A stretch of 14,189 nucleotides of DNA from Planctomycetota bacterium (GCA_003644175.1 QNBS01000024.1:1-14189), one strand, 5' to 3'. Numbered from the stretch's first letter, positions 6,048 through 13,342 are shown. A program made the numbers and translations. Notes: generated from the sequence alone by a model not told the origin.

Positions 6048-7561
6048 TACGCCCATTCCTGACATACGCATTAGTGTCGGTGTTTGCCCTGCTGCCGTTG
6101 GCCGGCTGCGCCGAACCCCCGGCGGCAATGCCGCCTGACAGCACAGAGATCAACATTAGCGAGGCAATGAAGGAGTCGCTGGTCTACATCAAGGTCTCGG
6201 CGTACAGCTTTGAGATGCTCCAGCCATGGCGATCGGCGGATCTGGTGGAGCGAAGCGGCTTTGGCTGTGCTGTGGGTCCCAACCGGATCATCACAACGGC
6301 GCTGAATGTGGCCGATGCCGCCCTTGTCGAGGTGCGAAGATACGGCCGGAATGAGTACATCGGCGCCAAGGTCAAGGTTGTTGACTACGAATGCAACCTC
6401 AGCCTGCTGGAATTGGACAGCGAGGCCATGGGTGAGCCGCTGCGGCCGATCACCTTCAGCGAACGCTACGAAAAAGGTGCTAAGCTGGAGTCTTACTGGC
6501 TATCGGGAAGCGGCGATATCGTCGCGGGGCGAGGCGTCCTGGACCGAGCCAGGGTCAGGAAGTCTGTGGCGTCATATGCACAGTTTCTCGAGTATGTTGC
6601 CGCGGGCACCTCGGCGGAAAGCGGCAAAGGCCGGCTTTTCAGCATTGGCGGCGAGGGTATAGGCATCGCCTGTCGGGCGGACACGGGAAGACAGGAGGCC
6701 GGGCTTATTACGGCGGGCACGATCAATCACTTTCTTGCGGATGTGGTGGATGGGGAATATCGTGGATTCGGAGTGGCCGGCTTTGCCACGCAGTCGTTGC
6801 TGGACCCGTCATTACGCGCGAAGCTGGGTATGGGCGACGGCATGAAAGATGGCGTTTACGTATCAAAGGTGCATAAACTCGGAACAGGCTGCGATGTTCT
6901 CAAGGTAGGCGACTGCATACTCAAGATGGACGGGTGGCAACTGGATGCGTATGGACGGTATCTGGACGCCGATTTTGAGCGTATTGCATACGACCATATC
7001 ATCAACAGCAAGGAAATCGGCGAGGCAATGACGATGGAGATTTGGCGGGACGGCAAAAGCATGGCGATAGAAGTGCCGGTAACGAATTTCAAGGTGTCGG
7101 ATATGCTCGTGCCGTATTATGAATACGATAAGAAGCCCGAGTATATCGTTACCGGGGGGTTTGTGATTCAGAAACTAACGCGGAACTATCTGGCGATGTG
7201 GGGGGAGGGCTTTGCGGGCAAGGCGCCGCCGCATCTCTATCGGTACTATCGCAACCATGCCTTTGACCCGGGCGATGAGCGGCGGGAAATCGTGGTTCTG
7301 ACGTATGTGCTTCCGGCGGAGATTAACCTTGGATACCACAGGCTGGGGCGGCTTGTGATAAGCAGGTTCAATGGCATGAGCATAACGTGCCTGGCAGATG
7401 TGTTGGCGGCAAAGGTGCTGAATCCCGACGGGCCGTTCGACGTTATCGAGTTCGAGCAGGACAACCCAACGGTTGTCATCCCGCGGGCGGAGCTGGTTGC
7501 GGCCGACGCGATGATCAAGCAGGCGTACGGAATCCGTGAGCTTTCGCGTGTGGATCCGTAG
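6044..7561 (+). CDS. Catalytically degenerate Deg paralog (pseudoprotease), predicted lipoprotein
   Basis: A 505-residue protein that aligns with the preceding Deg protease over its whole length. For example, NHFLADVVDGEYRGFG matches RHFLADIADGKYHGFG, and LTRNYLAMWG matches VTRNYLEVWG. The signal peptide ends in a lipobox, LAGC with C22, so it is predicted to be membrane-anchored, unlike its neighbour. The aligned catalytic His is Leu (L87 in TTALNV) and the aligned Asp is Asn (N118 in YECNLSLLE). A Ser remains (S193), but the oxyanion motif is lost (ESGKG instead of NSGG). Proteolysis is therefore unlikely. Both PDZ-like regions are kept, pointing to a binding, scaffold or regulatory role, probably on its partner protease. 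The start at 6044 overlaps the previous stop (ATGA) and has GGAGG (6032-6036) 7 nt upstream. It is not a decayed pseudogene: the frame is intact and the C-terminal domains are conserved. Confidence 0.85.
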   Translation: MIRPFLTYALVSVFALLPLAGCAEPPAAMPPDSTEINISEAMKESLVYIKVSAYSFEMLQPWRSADLVERSGFGCAVGPNRIITTALNVADAALVEVRRYGRNEYIGAKVKVVDYECNLSLLELDSEAMGEPLRPITFSERYEKGAKLESYWLSGSGDIVAGRGVLDRARVRKSVASYAQFLEYVAAGTSAESGKGRLFSIGGEGIGIACRADTGRQEAGLITAGTINHFLADVVDGEYRGFGVAGFATQSLLDPSLRAKLGMGDGMKDGVYVSKVHKLGTGCDVLKVGDCILKMDGWQLDAYGRYLDADFERIAYDHIINSKEIGEAMTMEIWRDGKSMAIEVPVTNFKVSDMLVPYYEYDKKPEYIVTGGFVIQKLTRNYLAMWGEGFAGKAPPHLYRYYRNHAFDPGDERREIVVLTYVLPAEINLGYHRLGRLVISRFNGMSITCLADVLAAKVLNPDGPFDVIEFEQDNPTVVIPRAELVAADAMIKQAYGIRELSRVDP

Positions 7562-7594
7562 GGAGGTGGAGAGGGCAAAGACGTGGGGTGGCTC

Positions 7595-7616
7595 TTGCTG
7601 GGCCGGCAATAGGATT
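7595..7616 (+). terminator. Weak candidate terminator after the Deg pair
   Basis: TTGCTG (7595-7600) can pair with CGGCAA (7604-7609), counting one G-T wobble, giving a 6-bp stem with a tight 3-nt loop. A short T-rich stretch (ATTTT) follows a few bases on. It sits 34 nt after the second Deg stop. The stem is small and the T-tract short, so confidence is low. Confidence 0.22.
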
Positions 7617-7633
7617 TTGATCGGTTGGGTTGG

Positions 7634-7649
7634 TGTTTCACGTGGAACA
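7634..7649. promoter_or_regulatory. parS site 1 (ParB-binding centromere site)
   Basis: TGTTTCACGTGGAACA matches the widely conserved bacterial parS consensus TGTTTCACGTGAAACA at 15 of 16 positions (G for A at position 12). It lies 210 bases upstream of the parB start, in the gap after the Deg pair. ParB dimers load at such sites, bind CTP and spread as clamps on neighbouring DNA to form the partition complex. Confidence 0.9.
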
Positions 7650-7691
7650 GGGGGTGACAGAGGAGGTTCTTGAATCAGCGCGATCGCTAAG

Positions 7692-7707
7692 CGTTTCACG
7701 TGAAACA
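7692..7707. promoter_or_regulatory. parS site 2 (ParB-binding centromere site)
   Basis: CGTTTCACGTGAAACA differs from the parS consensus only in the first base, and its inner 14-mer is a perfect palindrome. It is 58 bp centre-to-centre from site 1. Having two sites so close to parB supports both the site calls and the gene call. ParB bound here may also repress or modulate parB transcription; that part is inference. Confidence 0.93.
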
Positions 7708-7768
7708 TTTTTGGAAAAACCACAATCTTTTTTCTGGCAACGCGCCGCCAAGTGTGGTAGAACGCGCT

Positions 7769-7814
7769 AACCGGTGCCAATGCCGGTTCCAGCAGGCCGG
7801 CTGCGGCGTACAAT
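7769..7814 (+). promoter_or_regulatory. Possible parB promoter region with inverted repeat
   Basis: TACAAT (7809-7814) is a plausible -10 box 29 nt before the parB ATG, but the hexamer 17 nt upstream (GTTCCA) is a poor -35. Just upstream, AACCGG (7769-7774) and CCGGTT (7783-7788) form a perfect 6-bp inverted repeat with an 8-nt spacer, overlapping the expected -35. This suggests an activator- or repressor-dependent promoter; it is weak evidence. Confidence 0.35.
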
Positions 7815-7843
7815 ACACACAAGTGATTGAAGGAGCATATCGC

Positions 7844-8779
7844 ATGAGCAAAAGCCAAAAGTCCAGGCGCCCCCATCTCGGCAGGGGACTCGAATCCCTT
7901 CTCGGGCCGCTCACTCCCCTGCCGTCGGAATCTGCGCCGGCGAAGGAGGGCAAGCCCTTTCCCCCGGACAAGGCCCAGCAGCAGGCCGTCGGCATGGTCC
8001 CTGTCAAGGAGATCAAACCGAACCCCCATCAGCCCCGCACAACCTGGAATGACGAAGACCTTGCCGATCTTGCCGCGTCCATCACTGCAAATGGCGTCAT
8101 ACAGCCCATTTTGCTTCGGCAGAGCGGTAAGGGCTACGAAATTATTGCAGGCGAGCGCCGTCTCCGTGCGGCTGTATTAGCAGGCCTTGACACCATCCCC
8201 GCCATGGTGCGAGATGCCACCGATGCCCAGATGTTGGAGCTGGCGCTGGTCGAAAACATCCACCGCGCCGACCTCAACCCGCTCGAACGAGCCCAGGCCT
8301 ACCAGAAGTATATTAGCACCTTTTCACTCAGCCAGAGCGAAGCGGCTCAGCACCTCGGCGAGGACAGATCTGTTATCGCTAACCACTTGCGGTTACTGGA
8401 CTTGCCGTCCGAGATCAAGCAAATGCTCGTTGACGGCGCTCTCAGCATGGGCCATGCGCGGGCGCTCTTGGCACTGCCGACGGACGACCTGCGCCGCAAA
8501 TTAGCGAACCGCGCAATGGCAGGGCGTTTGAGTGTGCGCGAAGTGGAGCGGTTGGTGCGGCTGAGCCTGGAGACGGAACGGCCTGGAAAGAAGCCTGTGG
8601 AAAAGGCGGCCAACATCCTGGACCTGGAAAAACGGCTCAGAGACAGCCTGGGGACGAAGGTGCGCATCGACACGTCGCGTCGCGGGCAGCGTGGGCGGAT
8701 TGTGGTCGAGTACTATTCACTCGATGACTTCGAGCGAATCACGGAGAGAATGGGCATCGTGAAGGCTGAAGAGGTGTAG
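7844..8779 (+). CDS. parB: ParB-family chromosome partitioning protein
   Basis: A 311-residue chromosomal-type ParB/Spo0J. The N-terminal peptide LGRGLESLL (12-20) is the conserved ParA-contacting motif. The CTP-binding/hydrolysis domain carries GERRLRA (103-109) and ENIHRADLNPLERA (137-150). A helix-turn-helix for parS lies around 162-184 (SQSEAAQHLGEDRSVIANHL). The C-terminal dimerisation domain is at about 255-306. ParB loads at parS and organises origin segregation with ParA and often SMC. The ATG at 7844 has AAGGAG (7830-7835) 8 nt upstream. The frame is open back to 7700, but that extension would translate half of parS site 2 and has no family match. Two parS sites lie just upstream. 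parA, usually directly upstream, is not here; the retained ParA-contacting motif suggests it exists elsewhere in the genome. Confidence 0.95.
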   Translation: MSKSQKSRRPHLGRGLESLLGPLTPLPSESAPAKEGKPFPPDKAQQQAVGMVPVKEIKPNPHQPRTTWNDEDLADLAASITANGVIQPILLRQSGKGYEIIAGERRLRAAVLAGLDTIPAMVRDATDAQMLELALVENIHRADLNPLERAQAYQKYISTFSLSQSEAAQHLGEDRSVIANHLRLLDLPSEIKQMLVDGALSMGHARALLALPTDDLRRKLANRAMAGRLSVREVERLVRLSLETERPGKKPVEKAANILDLEKRLRDSLGTKVRIDTSRRGQRGRIVVEYYSLDDFERITERMGIVKAEEV

Positions 8780-9041
8780 GCAGCAGGGGCTCGAGGCCGC
8801 CTTACGGGCAAGAAAAAGCCACACTGCGAGACTACAATGAGAACTTATCTGCTTGTTAAGTATTTACTTATCACGTGCATGTAGTGTGCGCAGGCACAGG
8901 TCGAATTACCGACAGGGATGCACGTTGACTATGCTGATCGACAACGTGGCGATTGAGCCGCTGTCAAAGTGGCAAGTCAGTAGTGTTAACGCCGTTTGAG
9001 GGGCGCAAGAGTCAGCGGCGCCCATCCGTCAAAGAGAGATT
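8780..9041. other. Gap between parB and the methyltransferase, with inverted repeats
   Basis: No supported gene is seen in these 262 bases. They contain CACGTTG (8921-8927) and CAACGTG (8942-8948), a perfect 7-bp inverted repeat with a 14-nt spacer, and the AT-rich TAAGTA/TACTTA (8857-8870). TTGACT (8925-8930) is a good -35 hexamer lying inside the first repeat, but the -10 position 17 nt on (GGCGAT) is poor. A 22-codon frame at 8931-8999 lacks a ribosome site. A repressor operator for the downstream gene is possible but unproven. Confidence 0.4.
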
Positions 9042-10253
9042 ATGGGGCGTGGGCGGAGTGCGATAGTCCGAGGGCATATTCTGGATATAAACCAAGCAAA
9101 TACAATTCTGGTTACTTGCGGGCCCGGCCTGGCGGATTTTCTCCAGCGGGAGATAGAAGCCCTTGGTTTTGCCGTTGAGAGCGTCCACCGCGGTGGGGTT
9201 GAGATAAAGGCAAGCTTCGTCGACGCGATGAAACTTAACCTGCATCTGCGAACCGCCTACAACGTGCTCTATCTGCTGAGGCAGTTTCCCTGCGACGGGC
9301 CGGATGAGTTGTACGAGGAGGTGGGAGCGGTCGCGTGGGAGGAGATTATCCCACCGAACGAATACATAAGCATCGTCGGACGTATTGACACGGCCAGCAT
9401 TGATAACAGCATGTTTGCCTCGCTGAAGGTCAAAGATGCGATTGCCGACCGCATGGTCGAAAAGACGGGCGCCCGTCCGGACAGCGGCAAGGAAAAGCGG
9501 GCGATCGTCATCAATTTGTACTGGAGGGACGACCGTGCCTGGCTGTACCTGAATACGAGCGGCCTTAAACTGACCGATCGCGGCTACCGCAGGATACCGT
9601 TCAAGGCGCCGATGCGTGAGTCGCTTGCCGCAGGTCTAGTAATGGCAACGGGTTACGACGGTGCGGCGCCTCTGGTCAATCCGATGTGCGGCAGCGGAAC
9701 CCTGGCTATCGAGGCGGCGCTGATTGCCGCCCGGAGGGCGCCGGGGCTGCTGCGAACGAACTTCGGGTTTACCCATCTTAACTGTTTCGACGAGGATCTC
9801 TGGCGTACGATTAGAAACGATGCGACCAAAGAGGGCAGGAAATTAGCGAAGAAGAATCGCCCGGCTCGCATCATTGCCACGGATATCAGCCCTGATGCTA
9901 TCGTTGCCGCCCGAAAGAACGCCATGACCGCCGGCGTGGAGCATCTGATCGACTTTTCCGTCTGCGATTTTGCCGATACGACAGTCCCCGACGAAAAGGG
10001 CATTGTGGTTGTCAACCCCGAATACGGTGTGAGGTTGGGCGAGATGGGGCGTTTGGGTGGTATGTATAAGCGGCTGGGTGATTTCTTCAAGCAAAAATGT
10101 CCCGGCTGGACATGCTACATCTTTACTGGTAACCTGCCGTTAGCGAAGAAAGTTGGGCTGCGAACCAGCCGGCGAACCGCCTTTTTCAATGCTGACATCG
10201 AATGCCGGCTGCTCAAGTACGACATGTACCAAGGCCGGGGGCAAGAGTTTTGA
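9042..10253 (+). CDS. THUMP-domain class I rRNA guanine-N2 methyltransferase, RlmL/YpsC type
   Basis: A 403-residue protein resembling the RlmL (N-terminal half of E. coli RlmKL) and B. subtilis YpsC family, which methylates a guanine N2 of 23S rRNA with SAM. A ferredoxin-like/THUMP RNA-binding region covers about 25-170 (TCGPGLADFLQREIEALGF at the start). The methyltransferase domain has the family signatures GYRR then APMRESLAAGLV (181-200), NPMCGSGTLAIEAAL (213-227, SAM motif I) and ATDISPDAI (279-287). The catalytic motif normally reads NPPYGERL, but here it is NPEYGVRL (325-332), with Glu in place of the second Pro. The RlmK half is absent, as in YpsC. The start is less certain: ATG 9042 has only a weak GAGAG upstream, and the conserved part begins near residue 22. 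A sulfatase gene starts 21 nt after the stop, so the two may be co-transcribed. Cytoplasmic. Confidence 0.85.
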   Translation: MGRGRSAIVRGHILDINQANTILVTCGPGLADFLQREIEALGFAVESVHRGGVEIKASFVDAMKLNLHLRTAYNVLYLLRQFPCDGPDELYEEVGAVAWEEIIPPNEYISIVGRIDTASIDNSMFASLKVKDAIADRMVEKTGARPDSGKEKRAIVINLYWRDDRAWLYLNTSGLKLTDRGYRRIPFKAPMRESLAAGLVMATGYDGAAPLVNPMCGSGTLAIEAALIAARRAPGLLRTNFGFTHLNCFDEDLWRTIRNDATKEGRKLAKKNRPARIIATDISPDAIVAARKNAMTAGVEHLIDFSVCDFADTTVPDEKGIVVVNPEYGVRLGEMGRLGGMYKRLGDFFKQKCPGWTCYIFTGNLPLAKKVGLRTSRRTAFFNADIECRLLKYDMYQGRGQEF

Positions 10254-10274
10254 TAATTGTTTGGTGAGGGAAAA

Positions 10275-11714
10275 ATGAAACGACGAGAATTTATCAGGTA
10301 TGCGACGGGGTTTTCGGTTGGTTCGCTGTTTGGATTGGTCGGGTGCAATGCCGCGGGGCAGGGCATGTCAAAGCGGTCCCGGCCTAACGTGGTGTTTCTG
10401 CTTGCCGATCAGTGGCGGGCGCAGGCTGCCGGTTTTGCCGGCAATGCCGATGTGATCACACCCAACCTGGACCGGCTCGCCGCCGCCGGTATCAATTTTA
10501 CTAACGCGGTTTCATGCTGTCCGGTGTGCAGTCCGTATCGCGGCAGCCTGATGACCGGACAGTATCCGCTGACGCACGGGGTGTTTGTGAACGATGTGCA
10601 GTTGAGCAACAAGGCCGTCTCGATCGCCCAGGCGTACAAGGCGGCGGGCTACGACACGGCCTATATCGGCAAGTGGCACCTGGACGGACGCGGGCGGAGC
10701 AATTTTACGCCGCCGGAGAGACGGCAGGGCTTTGAGTTCTGGCGGGCGCTGGAGTGCACGCATAACTACAATAACTCGATTTAGTACGCTGATAGCGATG
10801 TTAAACTCAAATGGGACGGCTATGATGCTATCGCCCAGACTCGCGCTGCACAGCGATATATCCGCAGCCACGCCGCGGGTAAGCCGTTTGCGCTGTTTGT
10901 ATCGTGGGGGCCGCCGCACGCGCCGTACCACACCGCACCGTCAAAATACAAGGCGCTTTTTGAGGGCAGGGATATCAAGCTTCGACCCAACGTGCCTGAG
11001 AAGATGCGGGCCCGGGCAAAGAAAGATATCGCCGGGTACTATGCGCATATAGCGGCGCTGGACGATTGCGTGGGTTGGGTTAATGAGACGCTGAAAGAAT
11101 GCGGGCTCCAGGATAATACGATTCTGGTCTTTACATCGGATCACGGGGATATGCTCTATTCGCAGGGCGGGCGAAAGAAGCAGCAGCCCTGGGACGAGTC
11201 GATCAAGGTGCCCTTCCTGATTCGGTACCCGGCAGTACTGGGAGCTGGGGGCAGCCGGCTCGATATGCCGTTTAACACCCCTGATATCATGCCCACACTC
11301 CTGGGTTTGAGCGGTATCGACGTGCCGGATACCGCCGAGGGTGAGGATTATTCGGGTGTCCTGACGGGCAGGGAAAAGGCCGGCAACGATGCGGCGCTGA
11401 TTATGTGCCCGCAGCCGTTCGGGCAGTGGATCAGGCGCATCGGCGGCAGGGAGTTTCGCGGCGTCCGGACGCGGCGGTATACCTATACACGCGATTTGAA
11501 CGGCCCCTGGCTGCTGTACGATAACGCCAAAGACCCGTATCAGATGAACAACCTGTGCAACAAAACCAAATACGCCCGGGTGCAAAAGCAAATGGAGGCG
11601 ATCCTTGCCCGCAAGCTGAAGGAAACAAACGACCAATTCCTGTCGGGCCCCGAATACATCAAAAAATGGGGCTACGTAGTAGACAAAAACGGCACCGTGC
11701 CGTATACGAAGTAG
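10275..11714 (+). pseudogene. S1-type sulfatase, lipoprotein with Tat-like signal, interrupted by an in-frame TAG
   Basis: The full frame would give 479 codons, a normal sulfatase size, but codon 170 (10782-10784) is TAG. The same frame continues without a shift, and the sulfatase fold resumes immediately. N-terminal part (169 aa): Tat-like MKRREFIRY, lipobox LVGC (C24), metal-site segment LLADQWR (D45, Q46), the formylglycine motif CSPYR (C85) and GKWH (132-135). C-terminal part: TSDHGDM with D289 and H290, after an open stretch with SWGPPHAPYH. Sulfatases hydrolyse sulfate esters after the Cys is matured to formylglycine; this subtype is common in planctomycetes that degrade sulfated polysaccharides. 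ATG 10275 with GAGGG upstream is preferred over TTG 10257. The 169-aa product lacks the second metal cluster and would be inactive without readthrough. Recent nonsense mutation, assembly error or suppression are all possible. Confidence 0.85.
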
Positions 11715-11755
11715 ATAATCATGCTGAAAGAAGTTTTTTCAAATCCGGGGAAGTC

Positions 11756-11784
11756 CGATAATTGACGGTTGGGCACAATTATCG
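11756..11784. repeat. Perfect 9-bp inverted repeat after the sulfatase gene
   Basis: CGATAATTG (11756-11764) and CAATTATCG (11776-11784) are perfect complements with an 11-nt spacer. The repeat lies 42 nt after the sulfatase stop. No T-tract follows, so a terminator is unlikely; an operator or a 3' UTR hairpin fits better. The function is unknown. Confidence 0.5.
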
Positions 11785-11869
11785 TCGAAATTATGGCGAA
11801 AACCGGCTTTTTGGCGAAATCGCGTCTTCTAATTGCCGATTAAGCATATAATGAAACTGCCGGGCACTG

Positions 11870-11898
11870 GGCGCCCTTGCATGGGGCGCTGTTTTTTT
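11870..11898 (+). terminator. Rho-independent terminator
   Basis: GCGCCC (11871-11876) pairs with GGGCGC (11884-11889) around a 7-nt loop, extendable by a G-T pair. It is followed by TGTTTTTTT, with seven T at 11892-11898. It probably ends the sulfatase transcript, about 155 nt past its stop, or a very short RNA from the TATAAT at 11847-11852. The next gene's promoter overlaps it. Confidence 0.75.
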
Positions 11899-11905
11899 GT
11901 ACAAT
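11877..11905 (+). promoter_or_regulatory. Promoter of the tetrapyrrole operon, nested in the terminator
   Basis: TTGCAT (11877-11882) and TACAAT (11900-11905) are spaced by 17 nt. The -35 box is in the terminator loop and the spacer contains the 3' arm and the T-tract. The predicted start is near 11912, about 47 nt before the ATG at 11959. The style matches the hisA promoter. Confidence 0.6.
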
Positions 11906-11958
11906 AGTCCCGATTTTCGTAAACCGACGGACTTTCAGAGTCGTAAGAGTTCTCATAA

Positions 11959-12441
11959 ATGGGATCAACACTGAGCGATCTTGAAAAAAGTATCTTAGCC
12001 GTCCTTCAAAAGGGTCTTCCCTTGACGCTTACGCCGTATCGGGATATGGCCGGCGAGATCGGCATTGAGCCGGAGCAGTTGCTTGAAGTGCTGCGTCAAT
12101 GGGACGCCGACGGCAAGCTTCGCCGCATCGGCGCGGTTGTCAGCCATGTCAAGGTGGGACTAAGTGCAGGTTCCATGGTCGTTTGGGAGGTTGAGCCGTC
12201 CCGGTCCGAGGAGGTGGGGAGGATTCTGGCGTCATTTGCCCAGGTTTCCCATGCCTACCAGAGACCGACTTCGCCGTCATGGCGGTACAACCTGTATACG
12301 ATGGTTCACGGCGCCGATTCGGGCGAGGTGGATCGGACGGTGCGCCGGATGAGCAAGGCCTGCGGTGTCAAAACGTACTGTCAGCTGCACACAAAAAGAG
12401 AACTAAAGAAGGTCCCTCCAACGTATATCATGGACCGGTGA
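11959..12441 (+). CDS. Siroheme decarboxylase-like protein (AhbB/NirDL type, Lrp/AsnC fold)
   Basis: A 160-residue protein with a winged-helix N-terminal domain (about 5-57) and an AsnC-like C-terminal domain (about 60-150). The signature segments RRIGAVVSHVKVG (55-67), MVVWEV (73-78), VSHAYQRP (96-103) and WRYNLYTMVHG (108-118) are those of AhbA/AhbB and NirD/L/G/H. These proteins decarboxylate siroheme to didecarbosiroheme in the siroheme-dependent heme route or in heme d1 synthesis. The VSHxYxRP plus WxYNLYTMVHG pattern is closer to AhbB than AhbA. AhbA and AhbB normally act as a pair and only one is present here, so the partner may lie elsewhere. Despite its fold it is unlikely to be a transcription regulator. 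The ATG at 11959 has a modest AAGAG 9 nt upstream. It is followed by HemX-like and hemA genes, which supports the tetrapyrrole role. Confidence 0.85.
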   Translation: MGSTLSDLEKSILAVLQKGLPLTLTPYRDMAGEIGIEPEQLLEVLRQWDADGKLRRIGAVVSHVKVGLSAGSMVVWEVEPSRSEEVGRILASFAQVSHAYQRPTSPSWRYNLYTMVHGADSGEVDRTVRRMSKACGVKTYCQLHTKRELKKVPPTYIMDR

Positions 12442-12496
12442 AGCGAGGGAGAAATCAGAATACAGAATTCCGTTCTGGTTTAATGAAGGAAGTGAA

Positions 12497-13342
12497 ATGT
12501 TACAGTTGCCCTTGAATGAAAAACTTGTGTTTTATGCAGTGCTTGCCGTGTACATGCTTGCCGGCGGCGTTGCCGTTCGTCAATTGGCGGCCGGCGGGGA
12601 AAAATACAAGCGCCTGCTGACGGCGCTTATCGCATTGGGGGTGTCGCTGCAGTCGGTGATGCTGATCTTCCGTGCGGTATCGCTGGGCGCATTTCCGCTT
12701 ACGGGGCTTTTCGAGTCGATGATCTTTCTGGGGATCACTTTCGGATTGGTGTATCTTTTCACGAGCATTGTCGTTTCGCAGATATGGTTCGGTTCTGCGA
12801 TGACGTGGATCATGGTCTTGCTTGTGGTATTGAGCGCAAAAGTGGCGTCGCCTGTCGCCGGGAAGTACGAATCGGCGACGACGCCCTGGGGGATCGCTCA
12901 CGGACTGGCGATGATACTGGGCGGGGCGATGATCGCATTTTCCACGGCTTCGGCATGGATGTATCTCCTGGCGAATAAAAGACTCAAACAAAAGCAAATC
13001 GGCAAGGTCTTAGGGCGCATGCCCAGCGTTGCCAAACTGCAAAAGATGAACGTGTTCGGTATTGAAGCGTGTTTTGTCCTTGTCAGCTTCGGCCTCTTTG
13101 TCGGCCTGGGGCTTGCGGCGATCGAGATTCGGATGGATGAAAAAACATGGTCGCAGTGGCTGATCGATCCCAGGACCGTGCTGATTTGTTTGGCGTGGCT
13201 GCTCCTGGCGGTCATGCTGATGCTGCGGTTCTTCGCCCGCCTGGGCGGCAGGGCAATTGCATACATGACCATAGTCGCGTTCTTCCTGATAATATTTGCG
13301 ACGGTAGGCGTCGTTATGTTCTGTGGGACCATCCACGATTAG
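12497..13342 (+). CDS. HemX/CcsA-like integral membrane protein
   Basis: A 281-residue protein with about eight predicted membrane helices (near 10-30, 40-60, 70-93, 97-118, 133-158, 188-210, 226-246 and 251-275). It resembles the cytochrome c assembly (CcsA/CcmC/HemX) family: PLTGLFESMIFLG (67-79), a membrane His at 135 in WGIAHGLAMIL, and, before the last helices, WSQWLIDPRT (218-227), which looks like a degenerate form of the WGxxWxWD heme-handling motif. In Bacillus, HemX sits beside hemA and influences glutamyl-tRNA reductase levels. CcsA proper carries heme for cytochrome c maturation and is usually longer, with ccsB beside it. The position directly before hemA favours HemX, but I cannot separate the two roles by sequence. 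The start at ATG 12497 is supported by AAGGAAG (12486-12492). It lies 55 nt after the Ahb gene in the same operon. Confidence 0.8.
   Translation: MLQLPLNEKLVFYAVLAVYMLAGGVAVRQLAAGGEKYKRLLTALIALGVSLQSVMLIFRAVSLGAFPLTGLFESMIFLGITFGLVYLFTSIVVSQIWFGSAMTWIMVLLVVLSAKVASPVAGKYESATTPWGIAHGLAMILGGAMIAFSTASAWMYLLANKRLKQKQIGKVLGRMPSVAKLQKMNVFGIEACFVLVSFGLFVGLGLAAIEIRMDEKTWSQWLIDPRTVLICLAWLLLAVMLMLRFFARLGGRAIAYMTIVAFFLIIFATVGVVMFCGTIHD

Noticed and set aside
7175..8029. Long minus-strand open frame (284 codons)
   Set aside because: It crosses the end of the pseudoprotease gene, both parS sites and the start of parB in antisense; the plus-strand genes are unmistakable.
8867..8882. CACGTG core considered as a third parS site
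   Set aside because: Only about 9 of 16 positions match the parS consensus outside and including the core; the flanks are wrong on both sides.
8931..8999. 22-codon open frame between parB and the methyltransferase gene
   Set aside because: No Shine-Dalgarno sequence and too short to support without conservation data.
10941..11636. Minus-strand open frame (231 codons)
   Set aside because: Antisense to the C-terminal half of the sulfatase, with no recognisable domain.
10992..11714. Independent gene for the C-terminal sulfatase fragment
   Set aside because: The GTG at 10992 has no ribosome site and lies in the middle of the sulfatase fold; the frame is continuous with the N-terminal part apart from one TAG.
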